Part shown: positions 1 through 8,109 of the stretch, in pieces | How the letters are laid out: each line of letters begins with the position of its first letter | How positions within the stretch are numbered: position 1 is the stretch's first letter | DNA from: Streptomyces althioticus | Lineage (GTDB): Bacteria > Actinomycetota > Actinomycetes > Streptomycetales > Streptomycetaceae | Length of the DNA stretch: 64,000 nucleotides | Reading direction: 5' to 3' | Assembly (NCBI GenBank): GCA_014649355.1 | Contig: BMSW01000003.1 | Location: 124,001 to 188,000, forward strand | Made by a program: the position numbers and the translations under genes | The notes under the pieces: model-generated | Told to the model about the DNA's origin: nothing | Seen by the model: only the letters and a program-made list of their open reading frames with translations | Databases searched by the model: none

Positions 1-816
1 AGCGGCATGACGCCCGCGCGGGGCACGCGCGTCCAGCAGTTCGAGTGCGAGGGCGGGATCCGGCTGGACGACGGGCGGTTCGGGGACGCGGTCGACTTCG
101 AGGGGGCCGAGTTCACCCTCACCGACGAGCAGGAACTGACGCTGCGCCGGGTGCAGACGCCGGAACTGCGGTTCCTCGGGCAACGGCCGGCGCGCGGTCG
201 GGTGGTGCTGTCGGGGGCGCGTGTGGTGAACCTGATGGACCGGGCGGACAGCTGGCCGGGCCCGGGACGGCTGCACATGGGCGGCTTCACCTACGAGAAC
301 CTGGTGCCGCGCGGCCCGTTCCCGCTGGCGCTGCGGCTGCGCTGGGTGGACGCGGCGAGCGCCGAGTACACCCCGGAGCCGTACGAGCGGCTGGCGGCGG
401 TGCTGCGGGAGAGCGGGGCGGACGAGGACGCCCGTGAGGTGCTGCTGGCCAAGCAGCGGCGGCGCCGCGAGAGCCTGCCGCTCGCCGCGAAGCTGTGGGG
501 GTACGCGCAGGACTGGACGGTCGCCTACGGGTACCGTCCGGGCCGGGCCGCGGTGTGGATGGCGGTGCTGTGGGCGGCCGGCTCGCTGGCCTTCGCCCGG
601 GCGGACCACCCGCCGCTGAAGGCGGGCGAGCACCCGGACTGGAACCCGGCGCTGTTCGCACTGGACCTGCTGCTCCCGGTGATCGACCTGGGCCAGGCGG
701 GCTTCTGGCAGATGCGCGGCGGCTGGCAGTGGCTGTCGGCGGCGTTCATCCTCCTGGGCTGGATCCTGGCCACCACGGTGGCAGCAGGCGCGACCCGCAC
801 CTTGCGCCGCACCTAG
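1..816 (+). CDS. C-terminal part of a membrane-associated protein (5' end outside window)
   Basis: The reading frame is open from base 1 and stops with TAG at 814-816, so the ATG at 7 is probably internal and the gene begins upstream. The visible 271 residues start with a beta-rich soluble stretch (motifs such as VVLSGARVVNL and LHMGGFTYENL, like the strand repeats of pentapeptide or right-handed helix proteins). A charged helical segment with KQRRRRESL follows, and then two or three hydrophobic segments at the C-terminus (around VWMAVLWAAGSLAF, LDLLLPVIDL and WLSAAFILLGWILATTV). Proteins of this build are often annotated in Streptomyces as membrane-associated oxidoreductase, but no catalytic motif is visible, so the function is unknown. 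Confidence 0.75.
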   Translation, partial: SGMTPARGTRVQQFECEGGIRLDDGRFGDAVDFEGAEFTLTDEQELTLRRVQTPELRFLGQRPARGRVVLSGARVVNLMDRADSWPGPGRLHMGGFTYENLVPRGPFPLALRLRWVDAASAEYTPEPYERLAAVLRESGADEDAREVLLAKQRRRRESLPLAAKLWGYAQDWTVAYGYRPGRAAVWMAVLWAAGSLAFARADHPPLKAGEHPDWNPALFALDLLLPVIDLGQAGFWQMRGGWQWLSAAFILLGWILATTVAAGATRTLRRT

Positions 817-820
817 CAAC

Positions 821-914
821 AGGGGCGCGCGGAACTGCGCAACGGAAGGCGACCGCCGGGACAGGTGAACGCGCGACACACAAGTCACCCCCAGGGGCGC
901 GGGGAACTGCGCGA
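821..914. repeat. Cluster A: two copies of the GGGGCGCGGGGAACTGCGCG repeat
   Basis: Two direct copies of a 22-base element (AGGGGCGCG-GGGAACTGCGCGA) lie at 821-842 (one base changed in the core) and 893-914, immediately after the stop codon of the first gene. The same element occurs in two other clusters in this window (8110-8238 and 53553-53779). All copies are outside genes and sit just after gene ends. Confidence 0.85.
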
Positions 915-1070
915 CGTCCGCCCGGACACGGGTTCCGTGTGACAGGCGTGGCCCACAACACCCACCGCGCCCCGAGCAACCCCGATTTTTGCCGCCCCTT
1001 GACCAACTCCCGTACAACTTTCCACAACTTCCGCGTGGACCCTGGCGCACCCGTGACCTGCGGTCTTTCA

Positions 1071-2150
1071 ATGGTCGACACCATGGCTCTGCTGCACGCG
1101 TTCACCCGCACGTCCCGGGTGCGGGGCAGGCGGACGGGCACCCCGCCGCCCCCCGCCCAGGCCACGCTGCCCGCCGACGACGAGGTCCTCCTCGACGCTC
1201 CGGACGACGCCCTCGGCCGCGCCCTGGTCGGAGCCGCCGCCGGCGACCCCGCTCCCGCCGCCGAACTGCTCGTCGCCACCCGCCGCCGCGCCGCCTGGGA
1301 GCACCGCGACCGCTACGTGCGCCGGCTCGCCGCGTTCGCGCGGTCGCGGCCCGAGTGGCTGGACGCCTGGCGCGACCGCGCCCCGCGCGACCCGGACGCG
1401 CTGCTGGTGGACGCCCAGCGCGCGGTGGACCGGGCCTGGGACTCCCCGGCCCGCGCCGAGCTGCTGCGCGAGGTGAGCCCGCTGATCACCGCCGCCGCCC
1501 GCGCCGACCACCGCGACCCGGTGCCCTGGCGTCTCGCCCTGGACCACGCGCGCGGCGCGCGGGCCGGCCACACGTACTTCGAGGAACTGTGGGAGGCGGC
1601 GGTGCGCCGCGCCCCGCACCACCACGGCTGCCATGTGGCGGCCCTGCGCTACCTGGCGTCCTCCTGGCACGGCTCGCACCGCGAGTGCTTCGACTTCGCC
1701 GAGACGGCCGCGCAGGACGCGCCGGAGGGCTCGCTCACCCAGGCGCTGCCGCTGCGTGCGGCGTTCGGCTATCTCACCGACGGCTGCGGTCCGGCGGTCG
1801 AGCGGGCGCGGCTCGACGCGGCGGCGGACAGGGCGGCCGCCCTGTCCGCGCGGCTGCCGTCGGCCCAGCCGTGGCCGGCCGAGCTGCGCAACCTCCTCGC
1901 CCACGTCCTGGTCCGGCTCGGACGCCGGCGGGACGCGCTGGAGCAGTTCCGGCTGACCGGCCCGTACGCCACCTCGTTCCCCTGGGACCGGGACGCCGAC
2001 GACCCGCTCGGGCGTTTCCTGGAGGTCCGTCAGGACGTGCTGCTGGCGGTGGCGTCGGGCTCCGAATCCACCGGAACGGACGCCTCCGGCGCCCGGTCCG
2101 GGCGTCCGGGGAGCGAACGGCGCGGACGGCCGGAGCCCCGCGACCATTAG
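1071..2150 (+). CDS. Hypothetical protein with TPR-like helical content
   Basis: A 359-residue protein from ATG 1071; a second ATG at 1083 is equally possible because neither has a clear Shine-Dalgarno sequence. Residues 60-300 are helical and rich in Ala, Arg, Trp and Leu, with segments such as PVPWRLALDHARG, YFEELWEAAVRRAPHH and LRNLLAHVLVRLGRRRDALEQF that resemble tetratricopeptide or SEL1-type helix pairs. No signal peptide or membrane segment is visible. The N- and C-termini are low-complexity (Pro/Ala and Ser/Gly/Arg). Its TAG stop at 2148-2150 overlaps the presumed -10 box of the next gene. I do not recognise a function. Confidence 0.7.
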   Translation: MVDTMALLHAFTRTSRVRGRRTGTPPPPAQATLPADDEVLLDAPDDALGRALVGAAAGDPAPAAELLVATRRRAAWEHRDRYVRRLAAFARSRPEWLDAWRDRAPRDPDALLVDAQRAVDRAWDSPARAELLREVSPLITAAARADHRDPVPWRLALDHARGARAGHTYFEELWEAAVRRAPHHHGCHVAALRYLASSWHGSHRECFDFAETAAQDAPEGSLTQALPLRAAFGYLTDGCGPAVERARLDAAADRAAALSARLPSAQPWPAELRNLLAHVLVRLGRRRDALEQFRLTGPYATSFPWDRDADDPLGRFLEVRQDVLLAVASGSESTGTDASGARSGRPGSERRGRPEPRDH

Positions 2151-2153
2151 GCT
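2148..2153 (+). promoter_or_regulatory. Candidate -10 box of a leaderless LON-N gene
   Basis: TAGGCT lies 8 bases before the GTG at 2162 and there is no Shine-Dalgarno sequence. This spacing would put the transcription start at or next to the start codon. The box overlaps the stop codon of the preceding gene. No good -35 element is visible. Confidence 0.4.
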
Positions 2154-2161
2154 CTTGCGAC

Positions 2162-2902
2162 GTGACCACCGTCCGGCTTCCGCTCTTCCCCCTGAACACG
2201 GTGCTGTTCCCGGGGCTCGTGCTCCCGCTCAACGTCTTCGAGGAGCGTTATCGCGCCATGATGCGCGAGCTGCTCAAGACACCGGAGGACGAGCCACGGC
2301 AGTTCGCCGTGGCGGCGATCCGGGACGGCCACGAGGTGGCGCCGAGCGCCCCCGGGCTGCCCGACCCCACGGCCGTGCCCGAGCGGGGCCCGGCGGCCGG
2401 CTTCGGCGCGGACCCGCTGCACGCGTTCCACAAGGTGGGGTGCATCGCCGACGCGGCGACGATCCGGGAACGGCCCGACGGCACCTTCGAGGTGCTGGCG
2501 ACCGGCACGACCCGGGTGCGGCTGCTGTCGGTGGACGCCTCCGGTCCCTTCCTCACGGCGGAGCTGGAGCCGCTGGAGGAGGACCCGGGCGAGGAGGCGG
2601 GGCCGCTGGCGGAGGGCGTGCTGCGGGCGTTCCGGCAGTACCAGAAGCGGCTGGCGGGGGCCCGGGAGCGGTCGCTGACCTCGGACGCGGAGCTCCCGGA
2701 CGAGCCCAGTGTGGTCTCGTACCTGGTCGCCGCCGCGATGATGCTGGACACGCCGACGCGGCAGCGGCTGCTCCAGGCGCCGGACACCGCGTCGCGGCTG
2801 CGCGACGAGCTGAAACTGCTTCGCACGGAGACGGCGATCATCCGTAGTCTTCCGTCGTTGCCCGCGTCGGAGCTGACGCGGGCGCCGACGAGTCTCAACT
2901 GA
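2162..2902 (+). CDS. LON peptidase N-terminal (substrate-binding) domain protein
   Basis: A 246-residue stand-alone LON-N domain protein with no ATPase or protease domain. The opening LPLFPLNTVLFPGLVLPLNVFEERYRAM is the family signature at the start of the domain; the VGCIADAATI and VLATGTTRVRLL strands follow, and a helical C-terminal half with DAELPDEPSVVSYLVAAAMMLDTPTRQRLLQAPD matches PF02190 proteins. Such proteins are soluble and are thought to bind protein substrates; the actual role in actinomycetes is not settled. Start GTG 2162 is chosen because homology begins at once; the frame extends upstream only through unrelated sequence. Confidence 0.88.
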   Translation: MTTVRLPLFPLNTVLFPGLVLPLNVFEERYRAMMRELLKTPEDEPRQFAVAAIRDGHEVAPSAPGLPDPTAVPERGPAAGFGADPLHAFHKVGCIADAATIRERPDGTFEVLATGTTRVRLLSVDASGPFLTAELEPLEEDPGEEAGPLAEGVLRAFRQYQKRLAGARERSLTSDAELPDEPSVVSYLVAAAMMLDTPTRQRLLQAPDTASRLRDELKLLRTETAIIRSLPSLPASELTRAPTSLN

Positions 2903-2944
2903 CGCGTGCTCACGCGTACCGACGCTTGCGGAGCGACGACCGGC

Positions 2945-3445
2945 ATGGCCAAGAAGTCCAAGAAGCAGCAGTCCAACGGCACGCCCGCCACGGTGGCGCT
3001 CACCGCCGCCGGGGTGCCGTTCACGGTGCACGCCTACGACCACGACCCCGCCCACCCGAGCTACGGCGAGGAGGCGGCCGAGGCGATGGGCGTCTCCCCC
3101 GACCGCGTCTTCAAGACGCTGGTGGCGGACGTCGACGGCGCCCTGACCGTGGCGGTGGTGCCGGTGGCGGGCCAGCTCGACCTGAAGGCGCTGGCCTCGG
3201 CGGCCGGCGGCAAGCGGGCGTCGATGGCCGACCCGGCGCTGGCGGAGCGCACCACGGGGTACGTGCGGGGCGGCATCTCGCCGCTGGGCCAGCGCAAGAA
3301 GCTGCCGACGGTGCTGGACGAGTCGGCGACCCGCCACGAGACGATCTGTGTCTCGGCCGGCCGCCGCGGCCTGGAGGTGGAGCTCGCCCCCACCGACCTG
3401 GCGCACCTGACATCGGCGGTCCTGGCCCCGATCGGCCGGGTCTGA
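2945..3445 (+). CDS. ybaK: YbaK/EbsC-type aminoacyl-tRNA deacylase (Cys-tRNA(Pro) deacylase)
   Basis: A 166-residue protein of the YbaK/ProX editing superfamily, which hydrolyses mischarged tRNA in trans (for YbaK, Cys-tRNA(Pro)). The fold markers are ALTAAGVPFTVHAYDHDP near residue 20, the conserved DRVFKTLVADV with the catalytic-site Lys, VVPVAGQLDLKALA, and YVRGGISPLGQRKKLPTVLDESA, the Gly-Gly-x-Ser-Pro loop typical of YbaK. The first nine residues are a basic MAKKSKKQQ tail. ATG 2945 is preferred to the upstream GTG at 2906, which adds only non-conserved residues. It is followed by the small bL37-like gene, consistent with a translation-related neighbourhood. Confidence 0.9.
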   Translation: MAKKSKKQQSNGTPATVALTAAGVPFTVHAYDHDPAHPSYGEEAAEAMGVSPDRVFKTLVADVDGALTVAVVPVAGQLDLKALASAAGGKRASMADPALAERTTGYVRGGISPLGQRKKLPTVLDESATRHETICVSAGRRGLEVELAPTDLAHLTSAVLAPIGRV

Positions 3446-3500
3446 CGCGGCCTGTTCCGTACCTCGACGGCCCCCGCGGCCTCGGCTATGTACGGAAGGT

Positions 3501-3575
3501 ATGTCGAAGCGGACGCGTAAACGCAGGTGGCGGATCAGGAAGCGGCGGGCCAACCACGGGCGGCGCCCGGCCTGA
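3501..3575 (+). CDS. bL37-like 24-residue ribosomal protein
   Basis: A very short reading frame (ATG 3501, TGA 3573-3575) encodes 24 residues beginning MSKRTRKRRWR and ending RANHGRRPA. Eleven or twelve residues are Arg or Lys. The size, the basic body and the ANHG(K/R)RP ending match bL37, the tiny large-subunit protein found in mycobacterial ribosome structures and conserved in actinobacteria. GGAAGG stands directly before the ATG, which is close for a Shine-Dalgarno; TATGTA 10-15 bases upstream could be a -10 box. The gene sits between the YbaK-type gene and a convergent membrane-protein gene. I recognised it from the motif; the assignment is inferred. Confidence 0.72.
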   Translation: MSKRTRKRRWRIRKRRANHGRRPA

Positions 3576-3599
3576 CCGGGGACGTGGCGCCCGGCGCCT

Positions 3600-4301
3600 T
3601 CACCGGGGCGGCTGCTGCTCGCCCGGCGGCAGCCACTCCTCCGGGTCGCGCGGGCCGAACAGCGCCGTCAGGCCCAGGTGGAACACCAGCGCCGAGAACG
3701 TCCACGCCAGCAGCGCGCCCTTCGCGTTCAGCTTCAGCGGGGCGTCGAACGTGACGCCCTTGCCGACGCTTTTCGCCTGCGCGATCACGTCCTGGGTGGG
3801 GCCGAGCCACACGCCGAGCCGCCAGGCCAGCAGCGAGCCGAGCAGCCCGCCGACCGCCAGCCCCACCACCAGCGGGACACCGCCGCGCCGGCGGAAGAGG
3901 AAGACCGCCAGGGCGCTCAGCGCGCCACAGCCCAGGGCGACGAGCGTGAACGTGCCGTCCACGCCGATGCTCTGCTCGCCCTCGGAATCCTTGAGGTAGA
4001 CCACCCAGGCGTCACCGGACGCGTCGCCCACCAGCGGCACGCGCGGCGCGAGCCACCACCACAGCACCCCGAGCAGCACCCCGCCGAGGGCGACCGCCAC
4101 GGCCGCCACGGCCGCCTCGCGGATCTCCTTCGCCATCCCCGGGCCGTCCTCGTCGTGCCACCAGCCGTGCCGGGGGTACGCGGCGTGGCCGGGCTTCCCG
4201 TCGTAGCGGTGCGCGCCGCCGGCGGGGGCGCCGGAGGGCGGCTGCCACGGGTCGCGCGCTGAGGGGTCGTGCGGTGGCGGGGGTGTCAGAGGTGCGCTCA
4301 C
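3600..4301 (-). CDS. Small multi-pass membrane protein, probably DUF2567 family
   Basis: A 233-residue protein starting at GTG 4301. The first 60 residues are soluble and rich in Pro, Gly and His (PPPPHDPSARDPWQ, RHGWWHDEDGPGM). Four hydrophobic segments follow: around residues 65-85 (VAAVAVALGGVLLGVLWWWL), 115-135 (FTLVALGCGALSALAVFLF), 142-162 (PLVVGLAVGGLLGSLLAWRL) and near 200-215 (LLAWTFSALVFHLGLTAL). Between the first and second lies a short loop with VVYLKDSEGEQSIGVDGT. This layout matches the DUF2567 proteins of Streptomyces, whose function is unknown. The gene lies just downstream of the ABC exporter genes on the same strand, 34 bases after the permease stop, so it may be part of that operon. 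Confidence 0.75.
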   Translation of the reverse strand: MSAPLTPPPPHDPSARDPWQPPSGAPAGGAHRYDGKPGHAAYPRHGWWHDEDGPGMAKEIREAAVAAVAVALGGVLLGVLWWWLAPRVPLVGDASGDAWVVYLKDSEGEQSIGVDGTFTLVALGCGALSALAVFLFRRRGGVPLVVGLAVGGLLGSLLAWRLGVWLGPTQDVIAQAKSVGKGVTFDAPLKLNAKGALLAWTFSALVFHLGLTALFGPRDPEEWLPPGEQQPPR

Positions 4302-4335
4302 CCTGCCATCGTGCCAGGCGTCGCTGTGGGCCGCG

Positions 4336-5250
4336 TCACCGGACGGCGGCCCTGCGGTACGCCCAGGTCGCCACGGCCAGCGAGATCACCCCGACCACTC
4401 CGCAGACGGCGAGGTCGGCGAGGACGTGGGCCCAGTCGGGGTGCGGGGCGAAGGTCCGGGCGAAGGCCTCGACGCCGTACGTGGACGGCAGCAGGTCGCG
4501 GGCGAGGCGGACGATCTCCGGCATCCGCTCCGGCGGCAGCACGCCGAGCAGCAGCGCCGCGGACATGCCCAGCTGGCCGAGGAGGGTGGCGAGTTCGGGG
4601 CGGGGTGCGAGCAGGCCGAGGGCCGCGCCGAGCCCGGCGAGGGCGGCGCCCGCCAGCGGGATCACCGCGGCGAGGATCCACAGGTGGGCGAGCGGCAGCC
4701 CGTACAGGACGCAGCCGAAGACGGCGGTCACGACGGTGCCGGGGACGGTGAACGACGCGTAGGCGCCGGCCGCGCCCAGCACCACGGCCGCGGGCGGTAC
4801 GGGCAGGGTGGCGTAGTGGTCGAGTCCGCCGCTGGCGCGGAGCTGGCCGAAGTACTGGGCGAGCAGGTTGAGCGCGACGAAGGCGACGACCAGCACGGAC
4901 GAGCCGGCCACCACGGCGCGGGCCTCACCGCCGCCGTCGACGACCCCGCGCATCAGGATCATGATCCCGACCGACTGGAACGTCGCCACGAACAGCAGCG
5001 GGATCCGCGCCACCCGGGCCCGGGACAGCTGCGCCCGGTACACGGCCGCCAGGGACGGCCACAGCCGTGCGCGGGGGCCGAGCGCGGCGGGCCGCGGCGG
5101 GGCGGCCTCCTCCGCGGTCAGGACGCCGGCCGGCAGGGCGCCGGCGGGTACGACACTCACGTCGTGCTGCTCCCCTTCGCTCGGAGATCCGTCCGGAGCC
5201 GCTCCGGAGGTCGCCCCGTTCCGTACGGATGACACGGCCCGTGTGCTCAC
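4336..5250 (-). CDS. ABC-2 type transporter permease
   Basis: Membrane subunit of a two-gene ABC exporter, 304 residues from GTG 5250, whose first bases overlap the TGA of the ATPase gene by 4. An alternative GTG at 5160 has a better GGGGAG Shine-Dalgarno 9 bases upstream and gives 274 residues; the extra N-terminal 30 residues are low complexity, so the shorter form may be the real one. Six hydrophobic segments follow, with RIPLLFVATFQSVGIMILM first and VCGVVGVISLAVATWAY last, as in ABC-2 permeases such as DrrB. The RASGGLDHYATLPV loop after the second segment and LLPSTYGVEAFARTF near the end are typical. Substrate unknown. Confidence 0.88.
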   Translation of the reverse strand: MSTRAVSSVRNGATSGAAPDGSPSEGEQHDVSVVPAGALPAGVLTAEEAAPPRPAALGPRARLWPSLAAVYRAQLSRARVARIPLLFVATFQSVGIMILMRGVVDGGGEARAVVAGSSVLVVAFVALNLLAQYFGQLRASGGLDHYATLPVPPAAVVLGAAGAYASFTVPGTVVTAVFGCVLYGLPLAHLWILAAVIPLAGAALAGLGAALGLLAPRPELATLLGQLGMSAALLLGVLPPERMPEIVRLARDLLPSTYGVEAFARTFAPHPDWAHVLADLAVCGVVGVISLAVATWAYRRAAVR

Positions 5251-6266
5251 GCCTTCACCAGTCCCTGTCGCACGGCGCCGCCCAGCGCCAGGTAGACGTC
5301 CTCCAGGCTGGGCGTGGCCAGTGTGAAGTCGTCGAGGGCCGCGAAGGCGGCGCCGCCGGTGACGGTGGCGACGACCGTGCGGGCCTCCTCCGGCGCCAGC
5401 CGCAGGGTCCAGCGGCGGCCGGACTCGACGGTCCGGTCGCGCAGCGCGGCGACCTCGGGCACGTGCAGCGGCGCGGCCTCGCGCCACACCAGCTCCACCC
5501 GGACCTCCCCGGCGACCTGTTCCTTCAGGCCGTTCGGGGTGTCGCAGGCGATGACCCGGCCGCGGTCGAGCACGGCGACCCGGTCGAGCACGGTCTCGGC
5601 CTCGATGACGTTGTGGGTGACCAGCAGCACCGTGGTGCCGTGCTCGGCGCGACGCCGGTCGACGGCGGACCACACGGCACGCCGGGCGACGGGGTCCATG
5701 CCGGTGGTGGGCTCGTCCAGCACCAGCAGAGGCCGCTCCCCCACCAGCGCGGCGGCGAAGCAGGCGAGCCGGCGCTGGCCGCCGGAGAGTTTGCGCAGCG
5801 GCCGGGAGGCGAGGGCCGTGAGGCCCAGCTCGTCGAGCACGGCGTCGCGTTCGGCGCGGGCCTGCCGGGCGTCGAGTCCGCGCAGCCGGCCGGTGGTCTC
5901 GGCGGCCAGGGACACGGTCAGGTCGTCGAGGGCGCTGGACTCCTGCCCGAGGTAGGCGAGGATGCGGGAGGCCCGCTCGGGGTGGCGGACGATGTCGTGG
6001 CCGAGGATCTCGACGCTGCCGCTGTCGGGCCGCATCAGGCCGGTCATCTGCCGGACGAGGGTGGACTTGCCGGCGCCGTTCGGCCCGAGCAGGCCGAAGA
6101 TCTCCCCGCGCCCGATGTCGAGCGCCACGTCGTCGGTGGCCCGCACCTCGGGCGTCGCCGGCACCCCGCGCCGTCCGCGCACCGCCGGATAGGTCTTGGT
6201 CAGCCCGCGCACCGCACACACGACGTCACCACCGTGCCGATGTGCCTGTGCCGCGCGCGTACTCAC
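5247..6266 (-). CDS. ABC transporter ATP-binding protein (DrrA/CcmA type)
   Basis: Cytoplasmic ATPase subunit of the exporter, 339 residues. It has Walker A GPNGAGKST, Q-loop YLGQES, signature LSGGQRR, Walker B LLVLDEPTTGMDP and H-loop VTHN, all intact. After the nucleotide-binding domain a 90-residue C-terminal extension (VRVELVWREAAPLHVPEV ... TLATPSLEDVYLALGG) is typical of daunorubicin-type exporter ATPases. GTG 6266 is chosen because it is preceded by TAGGCT at the leaderless distance; a longer form from 6353 would only add an unrelated tail. It is divergent from the TetR gene at 6446 and is likely controlled by it. Confidence 0.92.
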   Translation of the reverse strand: MSTRAAQAHRHGGDVVCAVRGLTKTYPAVRGRRGVPATPEVRATDDVALDIGRGEIFGLLGPNGAGKSTLVRQMTGLMRPDSGSVEILGHDIVRHPERASRILAYLGQESSALDDLTVSLAAETTGRLRGLDARQARAERDAVLDELGLTALASRPLRKLSGGQRRLACFAAALVGERPLLVLDEPTTGMDPVARRAVWSAVDRRRAEHGTTVLLVTHNVIEAETVLDRVAVLDRGRVIACDTPNGLKEQVAGEVRVELVWREAAPLHVPEVAALRDRTVESGRRWTLRLAPEEARTVVATVTGGAAFAALDDFTLATPSLEDVYLALGGAVRQGLVKA

Positions 6267-6274
6267 AAGGGACG

Positions 6275-6280
6275 AGCCTA
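6275..6280 (-). promoter_or_regulatory. Candidate -10 box of the ABC exporter operon
   Basis: On the minus strand TAGGCT lies 8 bases before the GTG at 6266 with no Shine-Dalgarno between, the pattern of a leaderless actinomycete mRNA. Confidence 0.4.
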
Positions 6281-6398
6281 CGGGGTCGCCAGCGTCCCCC
6301 CGCTCCCGGGTCACCGTTCCGCTCGGCCCCGTCCGGGGGGACGCACCGGACACCGGGGGAGGGATCGCCCCTTCCGGCGGCGTGCGGACCTCCTGAAT

Positions 6399-6419
6399 TG
6401 GACTGTACTGTAAAGTCCA
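6399..6419. promoter_or_regulatory. Likely TetR operator between divergent exporter and tetR genes
   Basis: A 21-base palindrome: TGGACT and AGTCCA arms around a 9-base centre in which two more base pairs match (8 of 10 pairs symmetric). It contains TACTGT, a good -10 box for the rightward tetR gene, so a bound repressor would block that promoter. It lies 27 bases before the TetR start and about 130 bases before the exporter start, the usual place for a local autoregulator. Confidence 0.65.
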
Positions 6420-6445
6420 GAGCCGTAGTCAGGGAGGGAGCCCGC

Positions 6446-7114
6446 ATGACCGTCCGTACGGAGGACGCCCCGGCCGGGGACGCCGAACGCCGCAGGTCGG
6501 CCTCTGACCTGAGGATCCTGCGCGCGGCGAAGGAACTGTTCCTCGCCGACCGGTACGCCGGTGTCTCCCTGGAACGGGTCGCCGAGCGCGCCGGCGTCTC
6601 CCGGCAGACCGTCTACAACCGCTTCGGGTCCAAGGAGGCGGTGTTCCGGGAGATGGTCCGCGACCACTGGGCGGCCTTCGCCGAGCAGGACCGGCGCCCG
6701 GCCGCGGACGACGAGGACGCGAGCGCCGAGGAGGTGCTGCGGGCCTTCGCCCGGTCGCTGCGACGCTTCGCCGACGAGACGGACCAGACCCTCTTCGCCC
6801 GGCTCGTGGTCGCCGAGTCCTCCCGGCTGCCGTGGATCGCCGACGAGTTCCACCGGCTGGGCAAGGGACCGGTGGTGGCCGCGTTCACCGGCCGTCTCGA
6901 CGCCCTGGTCCGCGCCGGCCGGCTGCGCTGCCCGGACACGGGCCTCGCCGCGCGGCAGTTCATGGGACTCGTCCAGGAGTTCCTCGTCTGGCCGCGCGTC
7001 ATGGCCTTCACCGAGGAGACCGCCGGCGGGCCCGGTCCGGACGTGGTGATCGACGAGGCCGTACGCACCTTCCTGGCCCGTTACGCGCCCCCGGGCGGGC
7101 GCGGCTCAGCCTGA
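6446..7114 (+). CDS. TetR/AcrR family transcriptional regulator
   Basis: A 222-residue TetR-type repressor. Residues 18-68 form the DNA-binding domain: the first helix ILRAAKELFLADRYAGVSLERVAERAGV and the recognition helix SRQTVYNRFGSKEAVFREMV match the family closely. The helical C-terminal ligand domain is variable and contains LFARLVVAESSRLPWIADEF, common in the AcrR C-terminal group. ATG 6446 has the Shine-Dalgarno GGGAGGG about 5 bases upstream. It is divergent from the ABC exporter, with a palindromic operator in between, and runs straight into the metallo-hydrolase gene 30 bases later, so both targets are probably the exporter and its own operon. The inducer is unknown. Confidence 0.93.
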   Translation: MTVRTEDAPAGDAERRRSASDLRILRAAKELFLADRYAGVSLERVAERAGVSRQTVYNRFGSKEAVFREMVRDHWAAFAEQDRRPAADDEDASAEEVLRAFARSLRRFADETDQTLFARLVVAESSRLPWIADEFHRLGKGPVVAAFTGRLDALVRAGRLRCPDTGLAARQFMGLVQEFLVWPRVMAFTEETAGGPGPDVVIDEAVRTFLARYAPPGGRGSA

Positions 7115-7144
7115 CAGAAGTTTTGTTTCCCTGGAGGACCAGCC

Positions 7145-8083
7145 ATGCCCGCATCCCGCATCGTGCTCGGCGACGTCGAGGTCACCCGCGTGATCGAGTG
7201 GTCGGGCCCCGTCCGTACCGCGCGCTTCATCGTCCCGGACAGCGACGAGGAGACCTGGCGGCGCAACGAGGACTGGCTGGCGCCCGACTTCTGGACGCCG
7301 GCCGACGACGCGTACCGCTGCCACGTGCAGACCTTCGTGCTGCGCAGCGAGGGCCGGACGATCCTGGTGGACACCGGGATCGGCAACGGCCGGGACCGCC
7401 CGCAGGTCCCGCAGTTCGCCCACCTGCGGACCGACTTCCCGGCCCGCCTGCGCGCGGCGGGCGTCGAGCCCGAGGACGTCGACGTCGTCGTCAACACCCA
7501 CATCCACTACGACCACGTCGGCTGGAACACCCGGTGGCGTGACGGGGAGTGGGTGCCGGCCTTCCCCAACGCCACGTATCTGGTGCCCCGCGCGGACCAC
7601 CGGTACTTCGACCCGGCCGGCCCCGGCCCCGGCGGGGGGCGCTCACCGCGCGACGACCACGAGCGTGTCCGCTGGGAGGGCAGCAGGCTGGTCTTCGAGG
7701 ACAGCATCGCCCCGGTCGAGCGGGCGGGGCAGCTGGTGCTGTGGGAGGACAGCCACCGCATCGACGGCAACCTGCTGCTGGAGGCGGCTCCCGGGCACAC
7801 CCCCGGTTCGTCCGCGCTCACCCTGCGGTCCGGCTCGGACCGGGCGGTCTTCGTCGGGGACATGCTGCACAGTCCTGTGCAGGTGCTCGAACCTGACTGG
7901 AACAGCTGCTTCTGCGACGATCCGCGGCAGGCCGCGAAGACGCGGCGGGCCTATCTCGCGCGGGCGGCGGAGCTGCGGGAACTGGTGGTTCCGGCCCACT
8001 GGCCGGGCCACGGTGCGGCGGAAGTCCGCCCTCAGGGCGACGGCTTCGCCATCAGGGAATGGGCGGCCTTCCCCCGCGCCTGA
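7145..8083 (+). CDS. Metallo-beta-lactamase fold hydrolase (lactonase-like)
   Basis: A 312-residue MBL-fold enzyme. The zinc motif NTHIHYDHVGWN places H119, H121, D123 and H124; further ligands are the His in AAPGHTPGS and the Asp in VFVGDMLHS. The long insert after VDTGIGNGRDRPQ and the arrangement of motifs resemble N-acyl homoserine lactonases and related hydrolases acting on lactones or esters, but no signature decides the substrate. No signal peptide is present. The Shine-Dalgarno GGAGG lies 8-9 bases before ATG 7145. It is cotranscribed with the TetR gene and next to an exporter, suggesting a small detoxification or signalling module. Confidence 0.88.
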   Translation: MPASRIVLGDVEVTRVIEWSGPVRTARFIVPDSDEETWRRNEDWLAPDFWTPADDAYRCHVQTFVLRSEGRTILVDTGIGNGRDRPQVPQFAHLRTDFPARLRAAGVEPEDVDVVVNTHIHYDHVGWNTRWRDGEWVPAFPNATYLVPRADHRYFDPAGPGPGGGRSPRDDHERVRWEGSRLVFEDSIAPVERAGQLVLWEDSHRIDGNLLLEAAPGHTPGSSALTLRSGSDRAVFVGDMLHSPVQVLEPDWNSCFCDDPRQAAKTRRAYLARAAELRELVVPAHWPGHGAAEVRPQGDGFAIREWAAFPRA

Positions 8084-8109
8084 GCCCGCCTGCGGTACGT
8101 CGTGGCCGG

